Positions 27,024 to 36,247 of a DNA stretch of 64,000 nucleotides are shown in pieces. The position numbers were made by a program, and so were the translations under genes. The stretch lies in the NCBI RefSeq assembly GCF_000316645.1, contig NC_019684.1, forward strand, positions 1,178,001-1,242,000, written 5' to 3'. Each line of letters opens with the position of its first letter. The first letter of the stretch is position 1. The stretch is from Nostoc sp. PCC 7524 (GTDB lineage Bacteria > Cyanobacteriota > Cyanobacteriia > Cyanobacteriales > Nostocaceae). The notes beneath the pieces were generated by a model. The model was not told the DNA's origin. It did no database searches and saw nothing but the letters and a program-made list of their open reading frames with translations.

Positions 27024-28067
27024 ATGTTCAAAAATTATTTAAGATTTTTATATCCCAGCAAATTAGCGCCGAATTATTACAAAAATGATGATATGAATTT
27101 ATTACCAACAACAACCCCAAAAACTTTTAGTCTGTTAAGTATTGGTCAACGAGGAGTAGGCAAAACGGTTTTTCTCGCTGGTAGCTATGCAGAATTAAAT
27201 TCTGATAGTAACTCAGACAATACTCAGCAGTTGTGGTTCGATTGCCAAGATAGTGATGTGCAAGCCAACCTGGAAAAGATTAAAAACCATGTGGCGCGTA
27301 CTGGTTCATATCCACCCCCCACGATTAAAATCACTAACTTTAACTTTAGTTTAAAACGTCAAACCCTATCGAGCAGCGAAACAGTATGTCATTTTCGCTG
27401 GTGGGATATTCCCGGCGAGTTCTGTAATATTCACAATCCGGAATTTCAAGACATGATCTTCAATTCCAATGGTTGCTGTGTATTTATTAATGCCTATGCT
27501 TTAATTAATGATCAAGATTATCCACGGGTAATTGAAGACATTTACAACCAAGTAGCGGCGATCGCCTCTGTGAGTTACAAGTATAATTTGCAATATAGTT
27601 TTGCCTTGATTTTGACTAAATGCGATTTACTGGAACTAAATCCAGCTACCCGGCTACAAATTGAGCAAAAGTTGCAGCCTTTAACTGCCTATCTTGATAC
27701 TGTAAAAACTACGCAGCAAATCTTCTATTCTGCTATACCAATTGTTTCTCTAGAAGGTGTTTCCCGTCTCAGGGCTAAAGGTGCGGCTAATCCACTTCTC
27801 TGGCTGCTGTCACAAATCAATAATTCGCAAAATTCCTCAGCACCAGCAAGTTTGGCGAGTCAATCAAGCCAGAACTTACCTCATAGTCAGGGATTTCCTC
27901 TAACAACTCACAGGTCTATTTTAATCATGTATTTAGTCAGTGTGAGTTTACTAGGGGCGATCGCTTCACTGTTCTTTGCCTTCAATATATTTAAACCTGT
28001 TCCCCAACAAACGCCGACAACAGAACAAACACTAAACTTTACTGCTGAAAATGATGTTGCTAACTAA
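27024..28067 (+). CDS. Membrane-tethered P-loop GTPase
   Basis: A 347-residue protein. GTPase motifs: G1 GQRGVGKT (41-48), G3-like WWDIPGEF with Asp128 and Gly131, and G4 TKCD (198-201), in a Ras/Rab-like order. After a Ser/Gln-rich linker (about 270-295) comes one membrane helix (about 300-325, IMYLVSVSLLGAIASLFFAF) and a short tail. A Trp-Trp precedes the DxPG. It is followed after 26 bp by the WD40 gene, so the two are probably co-transcribed and may form a membrane-associated complex. Start uncertain: MFKNY is used, but an ATG at residue 24 is possible. It resembles GTPases of bacterial conflict/signalling systems; function unproven. Confidence 0.8.
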   Translation: MFKNYLRFLYPSKLAPNYYKNDDMNLLPTTTPKTFSLLSIGQRGVGKTVFLAGSYAELNSDSNSDNTQQLWFDCQDSDVQANLEKIKNHVARTGSYPPPTIKITNFNFSLKRQTLSSSETVCHFRWWDIPGEFCNIHNPEFQDMIFNSNGCCVFINAYALINDQDYPRVIEDIYNQVAAIASVSYKYNLQYSFALILTKCDLLELNPATRLQIEQKLQPLTAYLDTVKTTQQIFYSAIPIVSLEGVSRLRAKGAANPLLWLLSQINNSQNSSAPASLASQSSQNLPHSQGFPLTTHRSILIMYLVSVSLLGAIASLFFAFNIFKPVPQQTPTTEQTLNFTAENDVAN

Positions 28068-28093
28068 TACCCCATAGGTTTTTCCAGATTAGT

Positions 28094-29890
28094 ATGGACT
28101 CTTTGCTCATAGCCCAACTTGTACATACCAGCTTTCCTGTCGTGGGATTTAGAACCGTGGTGAGTAAAGATGTTCCCCCGGAAATTCAGCAAGCCTTCAT
28201 CGAACAGATCGTTTATCAGTATTGGGATTCCTATAATCCACCCAGTGCTGGGTACAGAGCTGCTTATCTCTATCAGCTCACGCCACAACAGAGTTTGTTT
28301 GGTTGGTTATACAACGACGGACTAGATGACTTTGGTCGCAGTGATGTTCCCTACTTCCTTTGTTATTATTTAGCAGGTAAACTCCAGCCGTTTCAACTAG
28401 AAAATATTTGTATTTGCTTATGCACCGGGCCAGTCAGGCTGATAGACAGGCAAAACCCCCCAGCGTCTTTAGAAAGCATCGTTATGCCTGACTTGTGGAG
28501 TTATCAACCTGCTCGGACTGGGGTGAAGATTCCTCAAGAGATGATTGAGCAAAGCCAGATTGCCCTTCAGCAAGGAGAATTGCTGAATTTGTTTGTCTTT
28601 GCGGTTGAGGAGAAAATACAAGACAGGGCAATTTCTGATCGGGATTTCTTTTCTGCTAGCAGAGATGACAAATTCCACCCACAAGGAAATGGAGTTTTGG
28701 GGCATGGGAAAGAGTTAGTCAAGCCATCGATACAGGCTTTTTCTGTGTCTACCATGCCGTCAGCAGAAGATTATCAACAGATACTCTTAGCTAAAACTCG
28801 CTTCAGAGCTAGCCAAAAAGCTATGATTTCCTTACCTGGGAAATTGGCTTTTATATTGGGGATGATCTTAAGCAATGCTTTGATATTCGCTGCCATATTT
28901 GTGAGCTACTATGTTTTGAAAGTCGCACCTTTTGCGCCTACAGCCCCACAAGTTACCAATCCTATCCCTCGCCAAAATCCTGCTTCATATACTAAAAATC
29001 TCACTCTTACCAAAACGCTAGCTGCTCATACAGATTCTGTGTGGTCTGTTGTTCTCAGCAACAACGGACAAACTTTGGTTAGTGCTAGTGCAGATAAAAC
29101 TATTAAGGTGTGGAATCTCAAGACTAGCCAGGTTATACGCACACTTGAGGGACATACAGATATTGTGAGGACAATAGCTCTCAGCGCCGATGGGCAGACT
29201 CTGGTCAGTGGGAGTGGGGATAAAACGATTAAAATTTGGAATTTTCAGACTGGTGAGCTGATGACAACACTCACTACTGATTCTGGCCCTGTTTGGTCAG
29301 TTGCTATCAGCCATGATGGACAGATAATGGTTAGCGGTAGTGAAGATGGCAGCATTAAAGTTTGGAACTTATACACAGGCAAAATCCTCCACACAATTAA
29401 AGCCCATGCAGGTCGGGTGTTTTCTGTAGCTATCAGTCCTGATGGCAAAACTGTTGCTACTGGAGGCATTGACAAAACTATCAAAATTTGGGACTTGCAG
29501 ACAGGTAAACTGCTGTGTGCGATCGCACAACATCAGGATGCGGTCAGATCGGTGATTTTTAGCCGCGACGGTAAGACACTTGTCAGTGCTAGTTGGGATC
29601 AGACAATTAAAATCTGGAATCCAGACACAGGCGAACTCCGCCGCACTTTAACCGGACATACCTCACGGGTGGTAACTCTGAGTTTGGGTATTGATGGAAA
29701 AACCCTAGCCAGTGGCAGTCTTGACAATCATGTGAAAATTTGGGATATGCAAACGGGTAAATTGCTGCATACCCTTTCTGGTCATTCTGACTGGGTGTTA
29801 GCGATCGCTACTAACCCATCAAAGCCAATCTTAGTCAGTAGTAGTAAAGACAAAACCATTAAAATTTGGCAGCCGCAAATCAAATTTTAA
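28094..29890 (+). CDS. Membrane WD40 protein with an N-terminal unrecognised domain
   Basis: A 598-residue protein. Residues 1-185 form a conserved-looking globular domain (SAGYRAAYLYQLTPQQSLFG, RSDVPYFLCYYLAG, DRQNPPASLESIVMPDLWSY) that recurs in cyanobacterial multidomain proteins but has no function I know. A membrane helix lies at about 250-280 (GMILSNALIFAAIFVSYYVL). Seven WD40 repeats (about 300-598) end in IKVWNL, IKIWNF, IKVWNL, IKIWDL, IKIWNP, VKIWDM and IKIWQP: a single seven-bladed propeller. It is downstream of the GTPase gene; its 3' end overlaps the convergent Lin0512 gene by four bases. Confidence 0.85.
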   Translation: MDSLLIAQLVHTSFPVVGFRTVVSKDVPPEIQQAFIEQIVYQYWDSYNPPSAGYRAAYLYQLTPQQSLFGWLYNDGLDDFGRSDVPYFLCYYLAGKLQPFQLENICICLCTGPVRLIDRQNPPASLESIVMPDLWSYQPARTGVKIPQEMIEQSQIALQQGELLNLFVFAVEEKIQDRAISDRDFFSASRDDKFHPQGNGVLGHGKELVKPSIQAFSVSTMPSAEDYQQILLAKTRFRASQKAMISLPGKLAFILGMILSNALIFAAIFVSYYVLKVAPFAPTAPQVTNPIPRQNPASYTKNLTLTKTLAAHTDSVWSVVLSNNGQTLVSASADKTIKVWNLKTSQVIRTLEGHTDIVRTIALSADGQTLVSGSGDKTIKIWNFQTGELMTTLTTDSGPVWSVAISHDGQIMVSGSEDGSIKVWNLYTGKILHTIKAHAGRVFSVAISPDGKTVATGGIDKTIKIWDLQTGKLLCAIAQHQDAVRSVIFSRDGKTLVSASWDQTIKIWNPDTGELRRTLTGHTSRVVTLSLGIDGKTLASGSLDNHVKIWDMQTGKLLHTLSGHSDWVLAIATNPSKPILVSSSKDKTIKIWQPQIKF

Positions 29891-30252
29891 GTCGTTTCGA
29901 TGAAGACTGTAACAGATGCGATCGCCACTAACATTTCATCATTTTTATCGTTGAGGGAAGCTATAGCCCGTCCTTGGACTACCATCCCCCCAGATTCTAC
30001 AGTTAAACTTTTGCGACCAAAAGGTAATACAGCTAAGACTTCTGCTTCTCTGACTTGTTCAGGATAGGGTACTGCTACCTGGACTTCTACAATCATCTCA
30101 TTGGGATCGCTTAAACCTGCAACCTCCCACACCCCAGGTAAAGCATTATGAGCGATCGCATTCCGTACAGCTCTAGCTGCGGCTACTGTCGGCTCTTGTC
30201 CATGCTGATCTACTCCCATCCCCATTTCAATAATCAAGCGTTTACGCGCCAC
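29887..30252 (-). CDS. Lin0512 family protein
   Basis: A 121-residue cytoplasmic protein of the Lin0512 family. Hallmarks are the N-terminal KRLIIEMGMGVDQHGQEPT, then AAARAVRNAIAHNALPG, a Glu-rich VEVQVAVPYPEQVREAEVLA and the ending EMLVAIASVTVFI. The fold is a small alpha/beta ring-forming domain of unknown biochemical role. The start is a GTG at 30252. It converges with the WD40 gene with a four-base overlap, so both stops share bases. Confidence 0.8.
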   Translation of the reverse strand: MARKRLIIEMGMGVDQHGQEPTVAAARAVRNAIAHNALPGVWEVAGLSDPNEMIVEVQVAVPYPEQVREAEVLAVLPFGRKSLTVESGGMVVQGRAIASLNDKNDEMLVAIASVTVFIETT

Positions 30253-30334
30253 TGTTCACTCCCAAAAACTTCATTTTTCACTATATACGGGAGTAGTGTA
30301 ATTGATATCTGTGATGGGAATAGATTTTATCAAG

Positions 30335-30587
30335 AGAGGCAGGAGGCAGAGGGCAGGAGGCAGGAGGGAAACTGCCCTCCCTACGGGACGCTGCGCGAAC
30401 TGACTCCTGCCGCGACGGTCGGGAGCAAGGGAAAAGTGCGGTCTTGGGTTTTACCCAAGAGGAGCAACTTTTCAAGACAGGGTTTAAGACCCCCACTGAA
30501 TCAGAATTCAGTGGCTTCAATTCAGGAGGGGTCGAATCCTATAGCTGAATTGCTCCTTCTGCCTCCTGCCTCCTGCCTCCTGCCTTC
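30335..30587. repeat. G+C-rich repeat with inverted GGAGGCA ends
   Basis: Left end AGGCAGGAGGCAGAGGGCAG, right end GCCTCCTGCCTCCTGCCTT: heptamer-like runs in opposite sense. The interior has palindromes CCCACTGAATC..GATTCAGTGGC-type and GGTTTTACCC. It is related to 25243-25415 and reaches the stop codon of truB at 30589. Confidence 0.7.
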
Positions 30588-30588
30588 T

Positions 30589-31467
30589 TCAAGAAATCGG
30601 TTCAAACACCATCTGGGGAATTAATACACCCTCTTGTAATTCCCCAATTCCCAAAAAACGGGTTTCGGCTTGGTAAACTCGCACTTTGCCAGAGATTTCG
30701 GGAGTTAGAGGAATACGCTGTCCTTGACACCATTTCTCGGCAGATATGTCTGGTAAATTCACTGATGGCAAATGTTGTAAAGCAGCATCAGGGGGTATGG
30801 GTTGAAAAGTGCCAGATTGCAGTTGTGTATCTAAATCACTCAGGGTAAGACTATCAATTAAATTAAAGCCACTGCTATGAGTGCGGGTTAAAGCGGCGAG
30901 AGTACCACCAGTATTTAAAACAGTACCTAAATCACGGGCGATCGCTCTAATATATGTACCACTACCACAGGCGATCGCCACATCTAATTCGGGAAATTCC
31001 CCTGTGCGCCAATCTAAAATTTCTATACTAAAAATTTCTACCGTTCTAGCTGGAACTTCTACTGTTTCCCCTTGACGCGCCAAATCATACAGGCGTTTTC
31101 CCTCTACTTGAATGGCGCTGTAACTTGGTGGTATTTGCTCAATTTTGCCGACAAATTGACTTAATGCCGTTTTTACCTCTATCAAGTCTAATTCTGGGCT
31201 AGGTTGGGAAGTGATGATTTCACCTTGCAAATCATCCGTTGTAGTCCGCACTCCTAAGCGGATAGTGGCGTTATAAGCTTTCTCTCCTGGTAGGTATTGT
31301 AATAATCTGGTAGCCTTACCAACAGCGATAGGTAACACACCGATAGCGGCGGGATCTAAAGTGCCGGCGTGTCCTATACGTTTCAGGCGTAACAGTTTCC
31401 GCACCTTGGCAACACAATCATGGGAAGTCCAGCCAAAGGGCTTGTTTAAATTAATAAAACCTTGCAT
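30589..31467 (-). CDS. truB: tRNA pseudouridine-55 synthase
   Basis: Isomerises U55 of tRNA T-loops to pseudouridine. 292 residues, usual length. The catalytic Asp38 lies in [20 protein letters not shown]; other motifs are [59 protein letters not shown] and [14 protein letters not shown]. The C-terminal part is the variable PUA-like region. It is upstream of nothing else on the same strand nearby, so probably monocistronic. Confidence 0.95.
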   Translation of the reverse strand: MQGFINLNKPFGWTSHDCVAKVRKLLRLKRIGHAGTLDPAAIGVLPIAVGKATRLLQYLPGEKAYNATIRLGVRTTTDDLQGEIITSQPSPELDLIEVKTALSQFVGKIEQIPPSYSAIQVEGKRLYDLARQGETVEVPARTVEIFSIEILDWRTGEFPELDVAIACGSGTYIRAIARDLGTVLNTGGTLAALTRTHSSGFNLIDSLTLSDLDTQLQSGTFQPIPPDAALQHLPSVNLPDISAEKWCQGQRIPLTPEISGKVRVYQAETRFLGIGELQEGVLIPQMVFEPIS

Positions 31468-31596
31468 TCAAAATTCAAAATTAAGTAAATAATTAAAGAT
31501 TTGTAGTCAGGACTTTAGTCCTAAAAAATCAAAAAGGCTGATTCCCTACTCCCTACCTAAACCAGTCAGTTCCACAATCAATGCAAATGACCATAT

Positions 31597-32538
31597 TTAA
31601 TTATTTTCTCGTCGTCTCGGCACATCATAAGTCATGAAATCATAAGCCATGTCTGTACGAGGAAAGATAGCACGGGCTTCTTTGAGTAAATCTTTTAAAT
31701 CTAATATATTACCGGGAGCATAACGAGGGCTGAAATGGGTCATGATTAATTTACGCGTCCCAGCAGCTAAAGCTGTTTGTGCTGCCATTGTAGTTGTTGA
31801 GTGCAACCTCTGAAACGCCATATCTGCATCTTGATGGGCAAAAGTTGCTTCGTGAATTAGCACATCCGCATCTTGGGCTAGTTCTACTGCACCATCACAA
31901 TAAATTGTGTCTGTACAATAGGCAATCTTACGTCCAATTTCCGTAGGGCCGCATAGTTCCTGACCATTGATGACTCGGCCATCCGCCAGGGTGACAGTTT
32001 CACCACGCTTAAGTTGACCGTAAATCCGACCTGGGGGAATTTGTAAGGCTTGAGCTTTTTCCACGTCAAAGCGTCCGGTGCGGTCTTTTTCCGCTACGCG
32101 ATAGCCAAAAGCTGTGATGCGGTGATGCAAAAGACCACAGCTAACAGTAAATTCTTCATCTTCGTAGATCACTCCCGGACGAATGGCATGGACTTTAATA
32201 GGATAGGAAAAATGTGTATGGGAGTAACGTGAGGCTGCTTGGATATAGTCATTTAATCCGGCTGGGCCATAGATATCAACTCTGTCTACATTCCCAGCCA
32301 AACCACAACTAGCCAGAAGCCCCATTAAGCCAAAAATGTGGTCGCCGTGCATATGAGTGATAAAAATCCGGGATAGTTGGCTCATTTTTAGTTCACTCCG
32401 CAACAGTTGATGCTGAGTGCCTTCACCACAGTCGAACAACCACAATTCAGCCCTTTGGGGTAATCTTAGGGCAACACTGGAAACATTACGCGATCTTGTG
32501 GGTACACCGGAACTTGTCCCTAAAAATGTGATCTGCAC
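31597..32538 (-). CDS. rnz: Ribonuclease Z (tRNA 3'-processing endonuclease)
   Basis: A metallo-beta-lactamase-fold endonuclease that trims tRNA 3' trailers. 313 residues. The zinc motif is ITHMHGDHIFG (His62, His64, Asp66, His67). Others: ITFLGTSSGVPTRSRNVSSV at the N-terminus, ELCGPTEIGRKIAYCTDT, ADVLIHEATFAHQD and IMTHFSPRYAP. A flexible-arm segment (GRIYGQLKRGETV) is the short bacterial type. The start is a GTG at 32538. Upstream lie G+C-poor tandem ATGAGTA repeats. Confidence 0.93.
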   Translation of the reverse strand: MQITFLGTSSGVPTRSRNVSSVALRLPQRAELWLFDCGEGTQHQLLRSELKMSQLSRIFITHMHGDHIFGLMGLLASCGLAGNVDRVDIYGPAGLNDYIQAASRYSHTHFSYPIKVHAIRPGVIYEDEEFTVSCGLLHHRITAFGYRVAEKDRTGRFDVEKAQALQIPPGRIYGQLKRGETVTLADGRVINGQELCGPTEIGRKIAYCTDTIYCDGAVELAQDADVLIHEATFAHQDADMAFQRLHSTTTMAAQTALAAGTRKLIMTHFSPRYAPGNILDLKDLLKEARAIFPRTDMAYDFMTYDVPRRRENN

Positions 32539-32692
32539 AGAGTTTTCTAGCCTTTGTTCTGCTAAATTTCAAGCTCTGTCTTATCTTATCGCCGAGAAGA
32601 CCTTTCTTTGCTACTTCCTTGTCTCCCCCAGTCTAGGGTGTTGACTTTGTACCTTTTCAGGGGTTAAAAATTCATGCCTAATCCTTTCCTTC

Positions 32693-32870
32693 TTTAAGTA
32701 ATGAGTAATGAGTAATGAGTAATAAGTAATGGGTATTTACTCATTACTCATTTAATTCGGTTCATCAATGATGACACCAAAACTGTATGAATAAAAAATG
32801 GGTAAATCTCATCAAAGTCAACAGCCTATCCCCAATACCCAGTCCCCAATCCCCAGTCCCTACTCGCAAA
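32693..32870. repeat. Tandem ATGAGTA heptamers and CCCCAATC-type heptamers
   Basis: AGTAATGAGTAATGAGTAAT continues with a near-mirror ATTTACTCATTACTCATT, so the run can fold into a hairpin (32697-32752). At 32828-32866 are CCCCAATACCCAGTCCCCAA-type heptamers. Both lie between rnz and the DUF928-like fragment; no gene in this 332-bp stretch. Confidence 0.7.
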
Positions 32871-33074
32871 TCATTGGTTTTTCATCATCCTCACCCCTGA
32901 TGAATCGGAAGAATCTTTGGGGGGTTTTTGATCATCGGGTGGCTGATATCCTGCCAATGCAACTTGAGATATGCTGACGATGGTACTCAAAATACAACTA
33001 ATCAAAAGTTGGTGCAAGAGGCATTTGTTTTGACTCACTGTCTTTTCTCCTGTGGCATTGCACTGTTTAAACAT
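32871..33074 (-). pseudogene. Truncated DUF928-like exported protein
   Basis: A 67-residue ORF: a signal peptide (LLISCILSTIVSISQVALA) followed by GYQPPDDQKPPKDSSDSSGV, then R, which matches the mature N-terminus of cyanobacterial DUF928 proteins (GYxPPxxxKPPxxxxxSSGxRG). The frame then runs into MMKNQ-stop rather than the expected ~200-residue domain. DUF928 genes commonly accompany CHASE2-domain genes in cyanobacteria, as here, so this is probably the remnant of a companion gene; a short secreted peptide is the alternative. Confidence 0.6.
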
Positions 33075-33079
33075 TTAGC

Positions 33080-33186
33080 TACTTCCAAATCAAAAAATAT
33101 CTCATCTAATATGTAGGGTGCTTCAGTGCGAGAAAACCTAGCTGTACCAAGAAATTATTCATACTGACGCACCCTACTAACCTGTC
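33080..33186 (+). repeat. MITE-like palindromic element, copy C
   Basis: Arms GTAGGGTGCTTCAGT / ACTGACGCACCCTAC; loop GCGAGAAAACCTAGCTGTAC in the same orientation as copy D. The left flank CTACTTCCAAATCAAAAAAT is shared with B and D. It lies between the DUF928 fragment and the CHASE2 gene. Confidence 0.8.
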
Positions 33187-33215
33187 TTTAATTTTGAATT
33201 TTGAAATTTGAATTG

Positions 33216-35111
33216 TTAATTTCCCCATAACTTGGCTAAAGGCCAGGATAATTCACAAATTGTCCCGTGGGGAGCAAGGGGCGATCGCCTAAATTTTCCT
33301 TGCAATTGTTGCGCTAGATTTATAAACTGTTGTGTGCCTCGACCGTCTTTATGAGACATCATTCCTAAGCCATTATCAATAATTCTCAATATGTACCAAC
33401 CGTTAGATAAATAACAAGTGACTTGTAAACGAGTTGCGCCTGTAGCGTGTTTACCAACGTTACACAAAGCTTCTTCTAAAAATCGACAAATACCCCGCTT
33501 TTGTTCAATACTTAAGCAGCGTTCATCTATAGGTTCAAAGCTCCGAATTTTGACTCTAATACTTTGAAAGCAGGGAAATTCCCGTTCTAAAGTATAGCTA
33601 TAAACTTGATAAAGAATATCATGGAGAGGTTCTTGCAAATCTAACACCAGATTATTACCTAAATATAAACTCATATTTTGTTCTGATGATTCTTGTTGCA
33701 AAAATTCGTAAATCCCTCTTAATTCATGGTTTAATTTCTCCAGTTCTTTTTCTATCTGTGGTAAGACTTCTGGTGTTGATGTGTTTTGACATTGCAGCAG
33801 TCTTAAAACTTTCGCTAGACTTTGCAAAGGGCCATTATGAATTGTTTCAAATGTGCTTTCTATGATGGCTTGGCGGGCTTTCATCCCTGACTTTAAAGCA
33901 AAGTCATATTGATATAAAGCGGTGAGTTCCATACCATTTAATAGCAAAACTAAAATTGCTGGTATGAAGGGAACCCACAAACCCCAAACCAAGCACAAAT
34001 AACTAATAATGACTAAACTACAAGTAGCAAAAGCAACTACTATGATATTAGTGAAGGGGGATTTAGTTAACCTCGCAATAGTAATTCCTAAGAAACCCCA
34101 GGCAAAAATCCAGGTATATTCCCATTGCTCATCCCAAGTTTTTAATAATGGTCTATTATCCAACACGGCGCTAATAATTTGGCTGACGGCATGGGCTTGA
34201 ATTTCTACCCCATATACTCGTCCTTTGGCTGGTTTAATTGATTGAGTAGCAGCAGTAGTAATAAAATCTTTACGACTAGGTGCAGTGATACCAATAATGA
34301 CGATGCGATCGCGTAACCACTCAGGATTAATTTTACCGCTTTTGATATCGCTCCCAGACACCATGCGAAATCTTTCGCGACCACTGCGAAAATTTAGCAA
34401 TACCTGCACCCCACCCGCATCAGTGCGAATATATCCGCCAGAGTTGGGTAAGAACCTTGGTAATTCTGTTTTACCGAATCTCATGTTAGCGCGATCGCGA
34501 ATGCCATTTTCTAAGTGAATATGATGATGCTCTAAATAAGCGGCTGCCAATCTCACAGATAAAGAGAACTTGTAACCATCAGATGTCGGTGTACCTAATA
34601 AAATCCTTCTTAATTTACCGTCATTATCTGTGATTTGGTCAGCAAAACCAATGCGTTCTGGGGGAAAATTTGGCGGTGGAGAAATTGCTTCTGGTAATAC
34701 CTTTTCTATAGCAATTATATTGGGATATTTTTGAAAAACTTGGACTAATTCACTATGGCCAGGATTGACTGGTAAATCTCTATAAATATCAAGCCCAATG
34801 ACTCTGGGCTGATATTTTTGTAATTTTAATAATAATGCTGCTAAGTCGCGATCCAGGATAAAAGAATCAATGCCATAATTTTGACGATTGCGGATATCAT
34901 CTTCATTAATTCCCACAATTAAAATTCTCTCATCAATAGTTTCTTCTGGACGTAAGCGGAGAAAACTATCAAAAGCTAACCACTCCAAAGACTGTATTAA
35001 TCCCATGAGACGAGCAAATATTACCAGCCCAATCACAGTAAATCCTGGTAAAATACCTACTCGCCAAATATTAATTTCTGATTTAATAATTTTCCAAAGT
35101 CCAGGAGGCAT
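33216..35111 (-). CDS. CHASE2-domain sensor histidine kinase (NarL-type partner)
   Basis: A 631-residue membrane sensor. An N-terminal TM (about 20-40) precedes an extracytoplasmic CHASE2 domain (about 45-320: EWLAFDSFLRLRPEE, ERILIVGINEDDIR, RPKVIGLDIYR-like RVIGLDIYRDLPV). Three C-terminal TMs (about 335-400) follow, then a HisKA_3-like dimerisation helix (ESTFETIHNGPLQSLAKVLR, with the candidate phospho-His in IHNGPLQ) and a HATPase (EEALCNVGKHATG, IIDNGLGM). It probably signals to the LuxR-type regulator encoded 315 bp upstream. The ligand of CHASE2 domains is unknown. Confidence 0.88.
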   Translation of the reverse strand: MPPGLWKIIKSEINIWRVGILPGFTVIGLVIFARLMGLIQSLEWLAFDSFLRLRPEETIDERILIVGINEDDIRNRQNYGIDSFILDRDLAALLLKLQKYQPRVIGLDIYRDLPVNPGHSELVQVFQKYPNIIAIEKVLPEAISPPPNFPPERIGFADQITDNDGKLRRILLGTPTSDGYKFSLSVRLAAAYLEHHHIHLENGIRDRANMRFGKTELPRFLPNSGGYIRTDAGGVQVLLNFRSGRERFRMVSGSDIKSGKINPEWLRDRIVIIGITAPSRKDFITTAATQSIKPAKGRVYGVEIQAHAVSQIISAVLDNRPLLKTWDEQWEYTWIFAWGFLGITIARLTKSPFTNIIVVAFATCSLVIISYLCLVWGLWVPFIPAILVLLLNGMELTALYQYDFALKSGMKARQAIIESTFETIHNGPLQSLAKVLRLLQCQNTSTPEVLPQIEKELEKLNHELRGIYEFLQQESSEQNMSLYLGNNLVLDLQEPLHDILYQVYSYTLEREFPCFQSIRVKIRSFEPIDERCLSIEQKRGICRFLEEALCNVGKHATGATRLQVTCYLSNGWYILRIIDNGLGMMSHKDGRGTQQFINLAQQLQGKFRRSPLAPHGTICELSWPLAKLWGN

Positions 35112-35192
35112 AAGCTAATTCCCCAGTCTTTAGTGGTAGGTAGTTATAGTGCTGTTAGCGGTAGCACGGCGTTTAGCCGGTAGTGAGTAGCT

Positions 35193-35300
35193 AGGGGACT
35201 TCCAGATAAAAAAATATCAAAAATGTAGGGTGCGTCAGTGCGAGAAAACTTAGCTGTACCAAGAAATTATTCATACTGACGCACCCCACTAACCGTCAAG
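35193..35300 (+). repeat. MITE-like palindromic element, copy D
   Basis: Arms GTAGGGTGCGTCAGT / ACTGACGCACCCCAC around a 37-base loop; flanks GGGGACTTCCAGATAAAAAA and AACCGTCAAG. It is the best-preserved full-length copy and the reference for the orientation of A, B and C. It lies between the sensor kinase and the response regulator genes. Confidence 0.82.
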
Positions 35301-35425
35301 TCGCTTTACTCCAATTCAAAATTAAACCCTACTGGATTACTGGACTTTTCAGTATGGGGATTGAATGTTGAAATTTGTAGCGTAAGTCGTGCCGTAGGCT
35401 ATTTTGAATTTCCCAAAGGGGCTGA

Positions 35426-36103
35426 CTAATCAATTAGTCCCTCTGCCCTTGCCCGCATTTCAGTTTGTATGCGAATATTTTTACCCTCTTCTGGATATAT
35501 TCCTAAAGCATCTTGCAGTTTACTCCAGTAATGGCGTACCATCCTTTCGGATATACACATTTTTTCGGCAATTGTTTTATCTTGTAAACCTTCATCAAAG
35601 GCTAAATTTAATACTTTCAACCACTCTGGTTTAATTTCTAACCCCCCATGAATGCCTTTGATATCTTTTGTATGAGTTAATCCCTGCAATGCCCAGTCAA
35701 CTCTGGTTAACATTTCCTGAGTAGAAAGACTTTTATCAGCAACTGTAAAACCTCCTTTATGATTATCAATATCAGGTTTAATTCTGACTAATGTTCTGAC
35801 ATGGGCGCTTTGAACAACAATGTTTAAGTGGGGATAATTTTTCATGAAATTTCTCAAAAGTTGTACACCCGTATCAGGTCGTGCTGTCACTCCGGAATTT
35901 TTGGGAATCGATAGATCCATAATTACTAAATCGGGCTGCAAAATACTAACTTGATCGAGCGCATCATGGGAATTTAAAGCAGTAATTAATTCAGCATCTT
36001 CATAATGTTTTTTTAGTAAGTTTAATGTGCCACTTAAAACTGATTCATGGTCATCTATTACTAAAATCTTTAGGAGTGTGTTTGCAGATAATGTTTGTTT
36101 CAT
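35426..36103 (-). CDS. NarL/FixJ-type response regulator
   Basis: A 225-residue two-domain regulator. The receiver (about 8-130) has the acidic pair in VIDDHE, phospho-acceptor Asp in DLVIMDLSIPKNSG, a Ser/Thr switch in VVQSAH and a Lys in GGFTVADKSLST. The C-terminal LuxR-type HTH (about 165-225) reads LAFDEGLQDKTIAEKMCISE, RMVRHYWSKLQDALGI. The ATG at 36103 is preferred (AGGGTG upstream); GTG at 36112 is possible. Located between the degenerate sensor gene and the CHASE2 kinase, its likely partner. Confidence 0.87.
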   Translation of the reverse strand: MKQTLSANTLLKILVIDDHESVLSGTLNLLKKHYEDAELITALNSHDALDQVSILQPDLVIMDLSIPKNSGVTARPDTGVQLLRNFMKNYPHLNIVVQSAHVRTLVRIKPDIDNHKGGFTVADKSLSTQEMLTRVDWALQGLTHTKDIKGIHGGLEIKPEWLKVLNLAFDEGLQDKTIAEKMCISERMVRHYWSKLQDALGIYPEEGKNIRIQTEMRARAEGLID

Positions 36104-36247
36104 AATTAACACCCTGCCAATTAATTACACAATTATCAACTTTTTCGGATTTGAATAGTGATATTTTCTCTGATGAGATTATTGTACTGATAAAATACTT
36201 ATGCAACAGCTATTTTAGTTGAGATACTAAAATTTTTAGGACAATAT

